DNA of 7,389 bases from JANSWO01 sp964351875 (lineage in GTDB: Bacteria > Pseudomonadota > Gammaproteobacteria > Pseudomonadales > Azotimanducaceae), in the NCBI GenBank assembly GCA_964351875.1, contig CAYGQC010000183.1:1-7389 (forward strand). Reading direction: 5' to 3'. Within the stretch, counting starts at the first letter, position 1. The number at the start of each line of letters is the position of its first letter. Positions 1 to 6,015 of this stretch are shown piece by piece. The notes below the pieces were generated by a model. The model was not told the origin of the DNA. It saw only the letters and a list, made by a program, of their open reading frames with translations, and ran no database searches. Both the position numbers and the translations under genes were made by a program.

Positions 1-480
1 GGCGGTTTGCGTGATGTCGACGGTGTGCATCGAGAGTCCGAGCTCTTCGGATAGCTTGAAGTGGCGGTGGTAGCCAGGAACGGGGCACAGGATCGTCGGC
101 TTTTCGACGCTGGCCCAGGGCTTCAATGGGCCAAGGCCGTGGTGCAATGCCAGATCCAGCGTGATGAACATCAGCTGCAGCGACGAGTTGCCACCCGCGA
201 TGATCGCGTCAGCCGGCGTGTCCATTAACTCTGCGCCTAACGCGCGGATTTCCGGCAAACCCAGCAAACCACCATAATTGCGCGCGTCCGTGCCATCGCT
301 CGCCAGGTAGTTACCCCCCAGGATGCCGTCCAGCGCGTCTGCTAGCGCCAGCTGCTCAGCATCCGGTTTGCCGCGGGTGAGGTCCAGCCTGAGATTGTTG
401 CCCTGCAGCCGTTCGTAGGCCTGCGTGAGCTCATCGATCTGTTGTTCGAGCTGCGCTGCAGTGAGGGAATTCATGGTCAT
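1..480 (-). CDS. Aminotransferase class I, aspartate aminotransferase type Ic-like (partial, N-terminal 160 residues)
   Basis: I translated this directly from the minus strand; the frame is open from the ATG to the left edge, so the gene is cut by the window and no stop is seen. The 160 residues match my knowledge of PLP-dependent fold type I aminotransferases of the AspAT Ic type. These have an early RLDLTRGKP segment (residues 31-39), DGTDARNYGGL-x-GLPEIRAL (62-80), the cofactor-phosphate region GGNSS (96-100), and CPVPGYHRH (132-140), in which an aromatic residue stacks on PLP. The catalytic lysine lies beyond the window. Cytoplasmic amino-group transfer between an amino acid and 2-oxoglutarate is expected, but the substrate cannot be told from this half. 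Three in-frame ATGs (492, 480, 474) compete and none has a good Shine-Dalgarno; the family usually starts near MNSL, so 480 or 474 is likely. It lies 67 bp downstream of argC on the same strand and may be co-transcribed with it. Confidence 0.85.
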   Translation of the reverse strand, partial: MTMNSLTAAQLEQQIDELTQAYERLQGNNLRLDLTRGKPDAEQLALADALDGILGGNYLASDGTDARNYGGLLGLPEIRALGAELMDTPADAIIAGGNSSLQLMFITLDLALHHGLGPLKPWASVEKPTILCPVPGYHRHFKLSEELGLSMHTVDITQTA

Positions 481-536
481 GTCGTTGCACATCGAAGGTG
501 AGTTGTTGATGCGGCTGCGCCTTCGGCGCGATTGCG

Positions 537-546
537 GTTACGTAAC
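537..546. repeat. 10-bp perfect palindrome just after the argC stop
   Basis: The bases GTTACGTAAC form a perfect palindrome directly adjoining the argC stop codon (548-550). A short hairpin, GCGCC-TTC-GGCGC, lies at 517-529 in the same 67-bp gap. Neither is followed by a T-run on the minus strand, so a classic intrinsic terminator is not supported. The palindrome could be a protein-binding site or chance. Confidence 0.25.
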
Positions 547-547
547 G

Positions 548-1510
548 TCACGGTGATCGGTGGCCGGTCAGTCCAGATGCTTCGTCGAGTCCGAGCATGA
601 TGTTCAGATTTTGTACCGCTGCACCGCCCGCGCCTTTGCCAAGGTTGTCGTAGCGCGCGGTCACCAGCGTGTTGTTAGCGTCACCTGATACCAGAAGGTC
701 CATTGCGTTGCTGCCGTTGTTCGTTGTCGGGTCCAGGAAAGGCTCTTCAGAGACCTCAAGCGGGGCGACGCGAATGAAAGCCTCGTCCTCATAACGGGCG
801 CTTAGACAGTTCAGTACGCGGGCAGCGTCAAGCCCCGGCAGCGGCATGTGCACCAGCATGCCTTTGTAGTAGCCGCAAACGGTTGGCACGAAGAGAGGGG
901 CGGTTGCCAGGCTGGAGTATCGCTGCATCTCCGGCACGTGCTTGTGGCCGAGTCCCAGTGCGTAGGGCCGCGCGGCGAGCGAATCGTCCACGGACGGTGT
1001 ACGAGCCTGGTAGCGCTCGATCATCTGCCGGCCACCACCGGAATAGCCGGAGATCGCGTGCACGGTGAGCCGGACCGTCGCATCGAGTAGCCCAGCGTCG
1101 AGCAGCGCGCGAACCGTGAGGATATAGCCCTGGGGATAGCAGCCGGGATTGCTCACATGCCGGCTGCTTGCGATGGTCTCGCGCTGCTCCGCGTTCAGCT
1201 CCGGAAGGCCATAGGCGAATGCCGGGTCAGTTCGATGCGCCGTACTGGCGTCGAGGAGCCTGGTGTCGGAGTCCGCCACCATTTGCGCAGATTCTCTGGC
1301 CGCGTCGTCTGGCAGGCACAGAATCGCGATGTCTGCCTCGTTGAGCAGGCGGGCCCTGGCACCCGGATCTTTACGCTCCGCCTCATCGATTTCGAGCAAC
1401 CGAATATCCGCCCGATCGACCAGCAGAGCGCGGATGTCCAAGCCCGTCGTGCCGGCCTGGCCGTCGATGAAGACACTGGCTTTTCGAGGTTGATCACTTG
1501 CCGCGGACAT
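548..1510 (-). CDS. argC: N-acetyl-gamma-glutamyl-phosphate reductase, type 2 (ArgC)
   Basis: This 320-residue enzyme catalyses the NADPH-dependent reduction of N-acetyl-glutamyl phosphate to the semialdehyde, the third step of arginine biosynthesis in the cytoplasm. The N-terminus carries the nucleotide-binding segment VFIDGQAGTTGL (residues 13-24). The catalytic cysteine is Cys124 in SNPGCYPQGY. A conserved VHAISGYSGGGR follows (150-161), then HKHVPEM (189-195), which probably contains the active-site histidine. A C-terminal NLGKGAGGAAVQNLN (289-303) closes the family pattern. The short length and the FIDG-x-x-GTTGL start are typical of the type 2 ArgC family rather than the E. coli type 1. 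The frame extends up to 1714, but residues upstream of the ATG at 1510 have no family resemblance and overlap the divergent GST gene, so 1510 is chosen. A weak AGAAG lies about 10 nt upstream of it. It is transcribed towards the aminotransferase gene. No ArgR box was recognised upstream. Confidence 0.95.
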   Translation of the reverse strand: MSAASDQPRKASVFIDGQAGTTGLDIRALLVDRADIRLLEIDEAERKDPGARARLLNEADIAILCLPDDAARESAQMVADSDTRLLDASTAHRTDPAFAYGLPELNAEQRETIASSRHVSNPGCYPQGYILTVRALLDAGLLDATVRLTVHAISGYSGGGRQMIERYQARTPSVDDSLAARPYALGLGHKHVPEMQRYSSLATAPLFVPTVCGYYKGMLVHMPLPGLDAARVLNCLSARYEDEAFIRVAPLEVSEEPFLDPTTNNGSNAMDLLVSGDANNTLVTARYDNLGKGAGGAAVQNLNIMLGLDEASGLTGHRSP

Positions 1511-1574
1511 AGCTGCTGACTTCTGGTTGCTGGTTGACCGCTCCTGCGCTGCGTGCGCGGGAAAACGGCGCGGT

Positions 1575-1580
1575 AGTATA
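1575..1580 (-). promoter_or_regulatory. Possible -10 element for argC
   Basis: On the minus strand the hexamer reads TATACT, one base from the sigma-70 consensus TATAAT, about 65 bases upstream of the argC ATG. No good -35 hexamer stands 16-18 bases before it, so this is only a candidate. It lies in the 189-bp divergent region 1511-1699, which must hold the promoters for both argC and the plus-strand redox cluster. I found no convincing plus-strand promoter in that region. Confidence 0.3.
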
Positions 1581-1699
1581 GCGAAAACAAGGCTCCGCCA
1601 CCGGTTGTCGGCTGAGCTCTGTAGGGGGGTTGTAGACGTATCCGGTACGTGTGGGGCACCCTTGGAGGTTCCGCTCATTGAAGACAACAGGGGAACGCC

Positions 1700-2431
1700 A
1701 TGTACCAGTTGCACTACTGGCCAACACCGAACGGCAAAAAGGTCACGATTCTTCTTGAAGAACTCGGCACTCCCTACGAGGTCGTGCCCTGCAACATCGG
1801 CCGCGGGGATCAGTTTCTCGACGACTTCCTGAGCTTCTCCCCCAACAATCGGATGCCAGCGCTGCTCGATACCGCGCCGGCGGATGGCGGAGAGTCACTC
1901 GGTGTCTTCGAGTCCGGCGCCATTATGATTTACCTGGCCGACAAAGAGGCTCGCTTCATAGCGCCAGCAAACGACGCGCGCGGCCGTAACGCGGTTGTTC
2001 AGTGGGTCATGTGGCAGATGGCTAACCAGGGCCCCAAGACGGGCGAGCGCGGCCATTTCCATCGCCTGGGCGAAGAGGCTGGTGACCAGAGCTACGCGCG
2101 CCGCCGCTTTGATGATGAGGTGAATCGCATGTACGGGGTACTTGATTTCGCGCTGTCTCGCTCGCCCTATATCGCCGGTGAGACGTACTCGATAGCCGAC
2201 ATGATCTGTTACCCCTGGACGGTCGGCTGGGAACAGCAGGGTCAGGATATAAATGACTTCCCCCACTTCAAGCGCTGGTTCGAAGAGCTGGGGGCGCGGG
2301 AGGCCGTACAGCGAGGCATGGCGGTAGGCAGCGATATGGGCGAGGACTACAGCAAGTTGTCGGCTGAGGAAATCGAGCGGCGCAAGGCGCTCCTCTACAA
2401 CCAGCGGGCTCGCCCCGTGCCAGCGAACTGA
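1700..2431 (+). CDS. yfcG: Nu-class glutathione transferase, YfcG-like disulfide-bond oxidoreductase
   Basis: This 243-residue protein has the two-domain GST layout: a thioredoxin-fold N-terminal domain (about 1-85) and an all-helical C-terminal domain (about 95-215). The loop TPNG at residues 9-12 is the nu-class signature; in E. coli YfcG the Thr and Asn of this loop contact glutathione, and there is no catalytic Cys, Tyr or Ser. SPNNRMP (47-53) contains the cis-proline loop, and ESGAI (71-75) binds the gamma-glutamyl part of glutathione. ETYSIADM (161-168) is the usual helix N-cap box. The known family members bind two glutathiones and act as disulfide reductases. The tail of about 25 residues (YSKLSAEEIERR and beyond) is longer than in YfcG. 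The start is supported by AGGGGAA at 1689-1695, four bases before ATG. The next gene begins 5 bp after the stop, so the two are probably co-transcribed. Confidence 0.92.
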   Translation: MYQLHYWPTPNGKKVTILLEELGTPYEVVPCNIGRGDQFLDDFLSFSPNNRMPALLDTAPADGGESLGVFESGAIMIYLADKEARFIAPANDARGRNAVVQWVMWQMANQGPKTGERGHFHRLGEEAGDQSYARRRFDDEVNRMYGVLDFALSRSPYIAGETYSIADMICYPWTVGWEQQGQDINDFPHFKRWFEELGAREAVQRGMAVGSDMGEDYSKLSAEEIERRKALLYNQRARPVPAN

Positions 2432-2436
2432 TTGCC

Positions 2437-3969
2437 ATGCCCAGTGCGAAACACTTCAGTATCAATGATGTGACGTTTGATCCCGCTGACGAGGCCCTCG
2501 TTGTCTTCGTCAAGGAAGATTGCCCCACCTGCAACGATGTCATGCCCCTTCTCGCGCATTGGCTGCGCGCCGAGCTAAAGCTGCCGTTGCTCGTTATCGG
2601 TCAGACCGTCGATGGCAATGCTCTTCTGCAACAGCGCTACGGTCTCGAGACGCCTCTGCTGGATGATTCGGAACTCGGCATCTCATTTGCCTGGGATATC
2701 GAAACGGTGCCAACGCTGGTGCGCACAGGCACTTCCTCGCGAGTGCTCGAGGGCTTCGTACGGGACGAGTGGCAGGTGCTTGCGGGCGAGCTTGGCCTGC
2801 CGGATTACGACTGGTCAGCCTTGCCTGCGTGGCGGCCGGGCTGCGGCTCATTGTCCGTCGATCCCCAGCATTATGATCGTCTGCGCGCCGAAGCCGAGGG
2901 CAGCCCGATTCGGGCGCGGCGCGTTGATATCGGCGAGTCCGATGACGAGATGGAGTTTCTGTTCGACGCTGGCTTTACCGACGGGTTGCCGGTGGTGCCA
3001 CCGACGCCCGAGCGAGTGCTGCGCATGCTCGATGGAATCGACCGTGCCCCCCAGGACATCGTGGCGTGTGTACCCCCCAATCTGGCTGACGTGACGCTTG
3101 AGAAGATTGCGATCAATGCGGTGATGGCGGGGTGTAAGCCGGAATACCTGCCAGTTGTGGTTGCCGCGGTGGAGGCAGTGTGCACGGACGACTTCAATAT
3201 TCACGGCGTGATGGCGACTACGATGGGCGCGGCGCCAGTGCTGGTGGTCAATGGGCCGATTCGCCAGCGTATCGGTATGAACATGGGCATGGGCGCGTTG
3301 GGGCAGGGCAATCGTGCTAATGCCACCATCGGCCGGGCCGTACGTCTGGTGGTGCGCAATGTAGGCGGCGCCATACCCGGTGGTACAGAGCGTTCCACGC
3401 TTGGCTCGCCACTGAAATTCACGATGTGTTTTGCCGAGTGGGAAGAGCGCAGCCCGTGGGAGCCGCTGCACGTCGAGCGAGGTTTCGAGCCGGACGATAG
3501 TGTTGTCACAGTCTTCGGCATGAGTAGCGGCCCGACCTACATGGTGGATCAGGATTCCCGTAGCGCGAGTCAGCTCGCAGGCAGCTTTGGCCTGTGTCTG
3601 AAGACCGCATTTCACCCGCGCGCGCACAGCGCGACAGACACGCTGATTGTGGTGTGTCCGGAGCATGTCGACACGCTGATTCGTGACGGTTACAGCAAGG
3701 CTGACATTCGCGCGCGAATCAAGGAAATTACGGATGCGAGGCTAGGTGAACTGGTCGAAGACGATGTCTCCGGGGTTGGTCTCAAGCGCGACAAAGCCGC
3801 CGCGATTCCCCAGGACAAGCTGGACCGGATCGTGCCCAAGTTTGCCGAGCCAGAGCACATCGCTTTAGTGGTGGCCGGCTCGGATGCTGGCAAGTTTTCG
3901 GGCGCTTTTCACGGTTGGGTACGCGGCCCGATGGGCACAATTCCCGTGTCGAAGAAAATCAACGCCTGA
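2437..3969 (+). CDS. Thioredoxin-like CPTC domain fused to a large uncharacterised domain; partner of the UGSC selenoprotein
   Basis: This is a 510-residue soluble protein with two parts and no signal peptide or membrane segment. Residues about 8-125 look like a thioredoxin/glutaredoxin fold: a beta strand VVFVKED, then the redox motif CPTC (29-32) at a helix start, and a cis-proline loop ETVPTLVR (89-96). A linker with RPGCGSLSVDP (133-143) adds another cysteine. Residues about 168-507 form a conserved-looking domain of unknown fold with FTDGLPVVPPTPERVLRML (180-198), NAVMAGCKPEYLPVV (227-241), IGMNMGMGALGQGNRANATIGRA (279-301) and the C-terminal HGWVRGPMGTIPV (492-504). I recall proteins of this architecture in other bacteria annotated only as thioredoxin family protein, and I know of no assigned reaction. 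The likely role is thiol-disulfide exchange coupled to an activity of the C-terminal domain. The start has no clear ribosome-binding site and sits 5 bp after the GST stop, which suggests translational coupling. The UGSC selenoprotein follows after 113 bp. Confidence 0.85.
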   Translation: MPSAKHFSINDVTFDPADEALVVFVKEDCPTCNDVMPLLAHWLRAELKLPLLVIGQTVDGNALLQQRYGLETPLLDDSELGISFAWDIETVPTLVRTGTSSRVLEGFVRDEWQVLAGELGLPDYDWSALPAWRPGCGSLSVDPQHYDRLRAEAEGSPIRARRVDIGESDDEMEFLFDAGFTDGLPVVPPTPERVLRMLDGIDRAPQDIVACVPPNLADVTLEKIAINAVMAGCKPEYLPVVVAAVEAVCTDDFNIHGVMATTMGAAPVLVVNGPIRQRIGMNMGMGALGQGNRANATIGRAVRLVVRNVGGAIPGGTERSTLGSPLKFTMCFAEWEERSPWEPLHVERGFEPDDSVVTVFGMSSGPTYMVDQDSRSASQLAGSFGLCLKTAFHPRAHSATDTLIVVCPEHVDTLIRDGYSKADIRARIKEITDARLGELVEDDVSGVGLKRDKAAAIPQDKLDRIVPKFAEPEHIALVVAGSDAGKFSGAFHGWVRGPMGTIPVSKKINA

Positions 3970-4069
3970 CCGATCATCACGCAGGCAATTCATCTGGCCG
4001 CGACGAATGTGAGTTGAACAACACAGCTTTGCTGGGTAGGTTGAAGCTTGATGCAGCGAGTCAATTTTT

Positions 4070-4074
4070 GAGGA
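4070..4074 (+). promoter_or_regulatory. Ribosome-binding site fixing the start of the UGSC gene
   Basis: The purine run GAGGA lies eight bases before the ATG at 4083. It decides the start against upstream in-frame possibilities that would overlap the preceding gene. No comparable site precedes the TTG at 4383, where a purely computational call would restart the second half of the protein. Confidence 0.7.
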
Positions 4075-4082
4075 TTCAGACG

Positions 4083-4622
4083 ATGACCACTATTTTGGAC
4101 CCAACCGATGAACGGGTGCCGGTTGCGCGGCAGTTAAGCCCTCGCCCGGGAGTGATGTCCGGCTCCGTCGCCCTGCTGGATATCGCTAAGCCGAGGGGTA
4201 ACGTGCTTCTCGATCGGCTGTCTGAGCGGTTGGAGCAGCTTGCGCCGAACATCACCATCAATCGCTACACGAAGCCGACGTTTACCAAGCCGGCACCTCT
4301 TGAGTTGCGACAGCAGATCGCTGCTGAGAATCAGTTGGTTGTCGAAGCGTTAGCCGACTGAGGCTCCTGTACCACGTGCAGTTTGCATGACACGGTATGG
4401 TTTGAAATTCAGGGCATTCCCGCGGTAAGCATTGCTTCCAGCGAGTTTGTCGAAGCAGCATCTACCCAGGCCAACGCCCTGGGACTGAGCGAGGCAAAAC
4501 GCGTGTTTGTCGACCATCCGATCCAGGATGCGACCGATGTGGAGATGCGCGCCAAGGCGGATGCGATTGTTGCTGAGGTCATTGCGGCGCTGACGACATC
4601 CGAGCCGCTTTCGGACGCGTAG
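4083..4622 (+). CDS. UGSC-family selenoprotein (in-frame TGA read as selenocysteine)
   Basis: Read through the TGA at 4359-4361, this is one 179-residue protein ending at TAG. The N-terminal half begins MTTILDPTDERVPVARQ and contains VALLDIAKPRGNVLLDRL (29-46), a pattern I associate with the start of UGSC-family (seleno)proteins. The active site is Sec93-Gly-Ser-Cys96, followed by Thr-Thr-Cys99, so both a U-x-x-C and a C-x-x-C pair are available. The C-terminal half SLHDTVWFEIQGIPAV...SSEF continues in the same frame with no shift and resembles the family downstream of the motif. Homologues exist with Cys in place of Sec. The protein looks soluble and cytoplasmic. Its biochemical function is unknown; a selenol-based redox role is inferred from the motif. 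It follows the thioredoxin-like gene by 113 bp and precedes a small membrane-protein gene by 69 bp. If the host lacked Sec machinery, the product would be a 92-residue stub. A nonsense-mutated Cys version is the main alternative. Confidence 0.9.
4359..4361 (+). other. Selenocysteine codon (TGA recoded as Sec93)
   Basis: The codons around the site read GCC GAC TGA GGC TCC TGT ACC ACG TGC, giving A-D-U-G-S-C-T-T-C. The TGA falls exactly where UGSC-family proteins carry Sec or Cys, and the open frame continues for 86 codons beyond it to a TAG. Its identity as TGA, not TAA or TAG, its position in the redox motif and the hairpin that follows all support recoding. Confidence 0.9.
4366..4400 (+). 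promoter_or_regulatory. Candidate bacterial SECIS hairpin
   Basis: A hand-drawn stem-loop starts 4 nt after the TGA. The upper stem CGTGC (4375-4379) pairs with GCATG (4385-4389), with one G-U pair, and closes a loop AGTTT (4380-4384). The lower stem GTACC (4369-4373) pairs with GGTAT (4394-4398), and CC (4366-4367) with GG (4399-4400) after a bulged T. An asymmetric internal loop (A on one side, ACAC on the other) separates the stems. Known bacterial SECIS elements lie inside the coding region, have a small apical loop with a G in its first two positions, and place that loop about 16-37 nt after the UGA. Here the G is at loop position two, followed by U, and the loop begins 18 nt after the codon. 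SelB would bind this element to deliver Sec-tRNA. Confidence 0.75.
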
Positions 4623-4691
4623 GAGAACAGCCTAGCCAGGCGAAGGCGGATTGATGCGGGTCGAGGCGGTGGCAGGTTTGAGGGTTCTACA

Positions 4692-5069
4692 ATGACAACG
4701 TTGCTCAGGGTCTTGCTCGTGCTGCTTGCCGGCTTCTTTGTGCTGATGGGTATCTACTTCGTCAGTGCGCCGCTGGAGGCGAAACAGCTCTTTGCGATCG
4801 AGCCGGTGGGTGTTCTCGGCTTAAATACGATCCGGGGAGATCTAGGTGGTCTGTTCCTCGCCTTCGGCGCGTTTGCAACTCTGGGGCTGCGCAATCCGGG
4901 TGCGGCCTGGCTGCCTGCGTTGGCGCTGATCATGCTCACGATTGCGTTTGGCCGCCTGACCGGCCTGGTGCTCGATGGGTTCGATCCGCAGGCTTTAGTG
5001 TTGCTCGTGGTGGAGGTGCTGACCGCAGCCCTTGCGTTCGGCGCGCACCGCCTGCTGCCAGCTCGATAG
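4692..5069 (+). CDS. Small four-helix inner-membrane protein, DUF4345-like
   Basis: This 125-residue protein is almost entirely hydrophobic, with probable transmembrane segments at about residues 5-25, 50-66, 72-92 and 100-117. The segment NTIRGDLGGLFLAFG (45-59), with a charged Arg-Gly-Asp entering helix 2, and FGRLTGLVLDGF (86-97) match the pattern I remember for DUF4345 membrane proteins. No function is established for that family. The start ATG is preceded by GAGGG (4680-4684) at a spacing of seven. It lies 69 bp after the selenoprotein on the same strand and may belong to the same transcript, although that gap is long enough for a separate promoter. It is convergent with the next gene, whose stop is 15 bp away, and no clear terminator hairpin is seen between them. 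Confidence 0.8.
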   Translation: MTTLLRVLLVLLAGFFVLMGIYFVSAPLEAKQLFAIEPVGVLGLNTIRGDLGGLFLAFGAFATLGLRNPGAAWLPALALIMLTIAFGRLTGLVLDGFDPQALVLLVVEVLTAALAFGAHRLLPAR

Positions 5070-5084
5070 CATCGGCTCGAAGGC

Positions 5085-5903
5085 CTACTCTCGCCTGACT
5101 GGTGGTCGCGCGGCCCAGCTCAGGTAGCTTCGCAATGCCAGCCAGGCCAGCCATAGAGCGCCGGCAGGCACCAGCAGCGTTTGCACGACAAACAGCACCA
5201 TGAGGTTGACCAGCTCGCCGATCGCGGCTTCGGCTCTTGCTGCCAGCTTTTCGATGCTGGCTGTCAGATTGAACTGGTCGGCAAAACCACTAAGTCGATC
5301 GAGCATCGACAGGTCACTTGCCGGCTCGACTTCGTATTCCGATACCGCCTCTGAGGTGGCCTGCAGCACCGCAAACGCCTGTTCCTGACGCTCATCCAGG
5401 AACGCCTCGGAAAACGCAACGTTGGCCAGCAACACCAGCGCGAACAGAAAACGCGCGAACAGCACGACACCGCAAAGCCGGATGATCCAGGTAGAACCCG
5501 GAATCAGGCTTGGTCGCCACAGCTCGATGAGCGTCAAGGCGGCGGCGATCGTCAGAGCGATGTTCACGATCTGGCTGGAAAACACTTCTGCAAGCAGCAT
5601 CTGGGTGCCGATAGAGCCGACAGCGACGAGCATCAGGCCCGAGAACCGCTCGATCAGGTCGTTCAACGGGTCGAGCGCTTCTCCCGGAGTCAGCGTGACA
5701 CCGACCCCGGCAGGCTGCAGCGCGACTTCTGTACCCTGCATTGCACTGATGCCGGAATTAAGGGTTCTAGCGATCGCGAACGCCGCGAGAGCCTGGTTCA
5801 ACAGGTTGTCTGATCGCTCGCTCGCGTAACGATCCAGACCGCCATGCCAGGACAGGGCGGTGAAGGCGATTAAAGCGATTGATAACAGCAGGGCTTTAGC
5901 CAT
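5085..5903 (-). CDS. Five-helix membrane protein of unknown function
   Basis: I do not recognise an assigned family, though the middle motif AFAIARTLNSGISAMQGTEV (41-60) and ALDPLNDLIERFS (76-88) recall hypothetical membrane proteins of other proteobacteria. The 272 residues have probable membrane helices at about 4-18 (an N-terminal anchor or uncleaved signal), 88-108, 112-130, 139-163 and 231-258. Between helix 1 and helix 2 lies a mainly polar stretch of about 65 residues. Between helix 4 and helix 5 is an acidic, alanine- and glutamate-rich region (165-230) likely to form amphipathic helices or a coiled coil. The C-terminus is basic (RPPVRRE) and so probably cytoplasmic. The start is well supported by AGGAG (5911-5915 on the minus strand), seven bases upstream. 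The gene is oriented against the selenoprotein cluster and in the same direction as the two genes to its right. Confidence 0.8.
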   Translation of the reverse strand: MAKALLLSIALIAFTALSWHGGLDRYASERSDNLLNQALAAFAIARTLNSGISAMQGTEVALQPAGVGVTLTPGEALDPLNDLIERFSGLMLVAVGSIGTQMLLAEVFSSQIVNIALTIAAALTLIELWRPSLIPGSTWIIRLCGVVLFARFLFALVLLANVAFSEAFLDERQEQAFAVLQATSEAVSEYEVEPASDLSMLDRLSGFADQFNLTASIEKLAARAEAAIGELVNLMVLFVVQTLLVPAGALWLAWLALRSYLSWAARPPVRRE

Positions 5904-6015
5904 AGCGAAGCTCCTAGCAGGTGAGGCCTGGGATTGGCGGCCGTGCAGAAGTCAGCTTACCGCTGAACGGAGCCGGATTGTGCGACGCTGCCTGTAGCGA
6001 GCCGTCTGGCCAGTG

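Noticed and set aside
1511..1714. N-terminal extension of ArgC to an ATG at 1714
   Set aside because: The extra 68 residues do not resemble ArgC and overlap the start of the divergent GST gene; the ATG at 1510 gives the usual type 2 ArgC length.
2848..3666. Long antisense frame of 272 residues opposite the 510-residue gene
   Set aside because: Composition rich in His/Arg/Thr with no motif, lying entirely inside a well-supported gene; a typical shadow of GC-rich coding DNA.
3967..3969. Second possible selenocysteine TGA at the end of the 510-residue protein
   Set aside because: The frame after it has no redox motif and stops again after 16 codons, and the protein already ends with a plausible C-terminus.
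4064..4069. T-run before the UGSC gene as an intrinsic terminator
   Set aside because: No stable hairpin directly precedes the T-run; the nearby CAGC-TTT-GCTG stem (about 4026-4036) is short and too far away.
3915..4361. A separate 148-residue gene starting at 3915 and ending at the TGA
   Set aside because: It would overlap the end of the 510-residue gene, its first 56 residues have no family resemblance, and the ATG at 4083 has a good ribosome-binding site. The TGA is read as Sec.
4383..4622. A separate gene starting at TTG 4383
   Set aside because: It has no ribosome-binding site, starts in the middle of the hairpin, and is in frame with the upstream half; it is the C-terminal half of the selenoprotein.
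5952..5966. Inverted repeat TCAGC-TTACC-GCTGA as a terminator
   Set aside because: A five-base-pair stem without a T-run; not distinguishable from chance.
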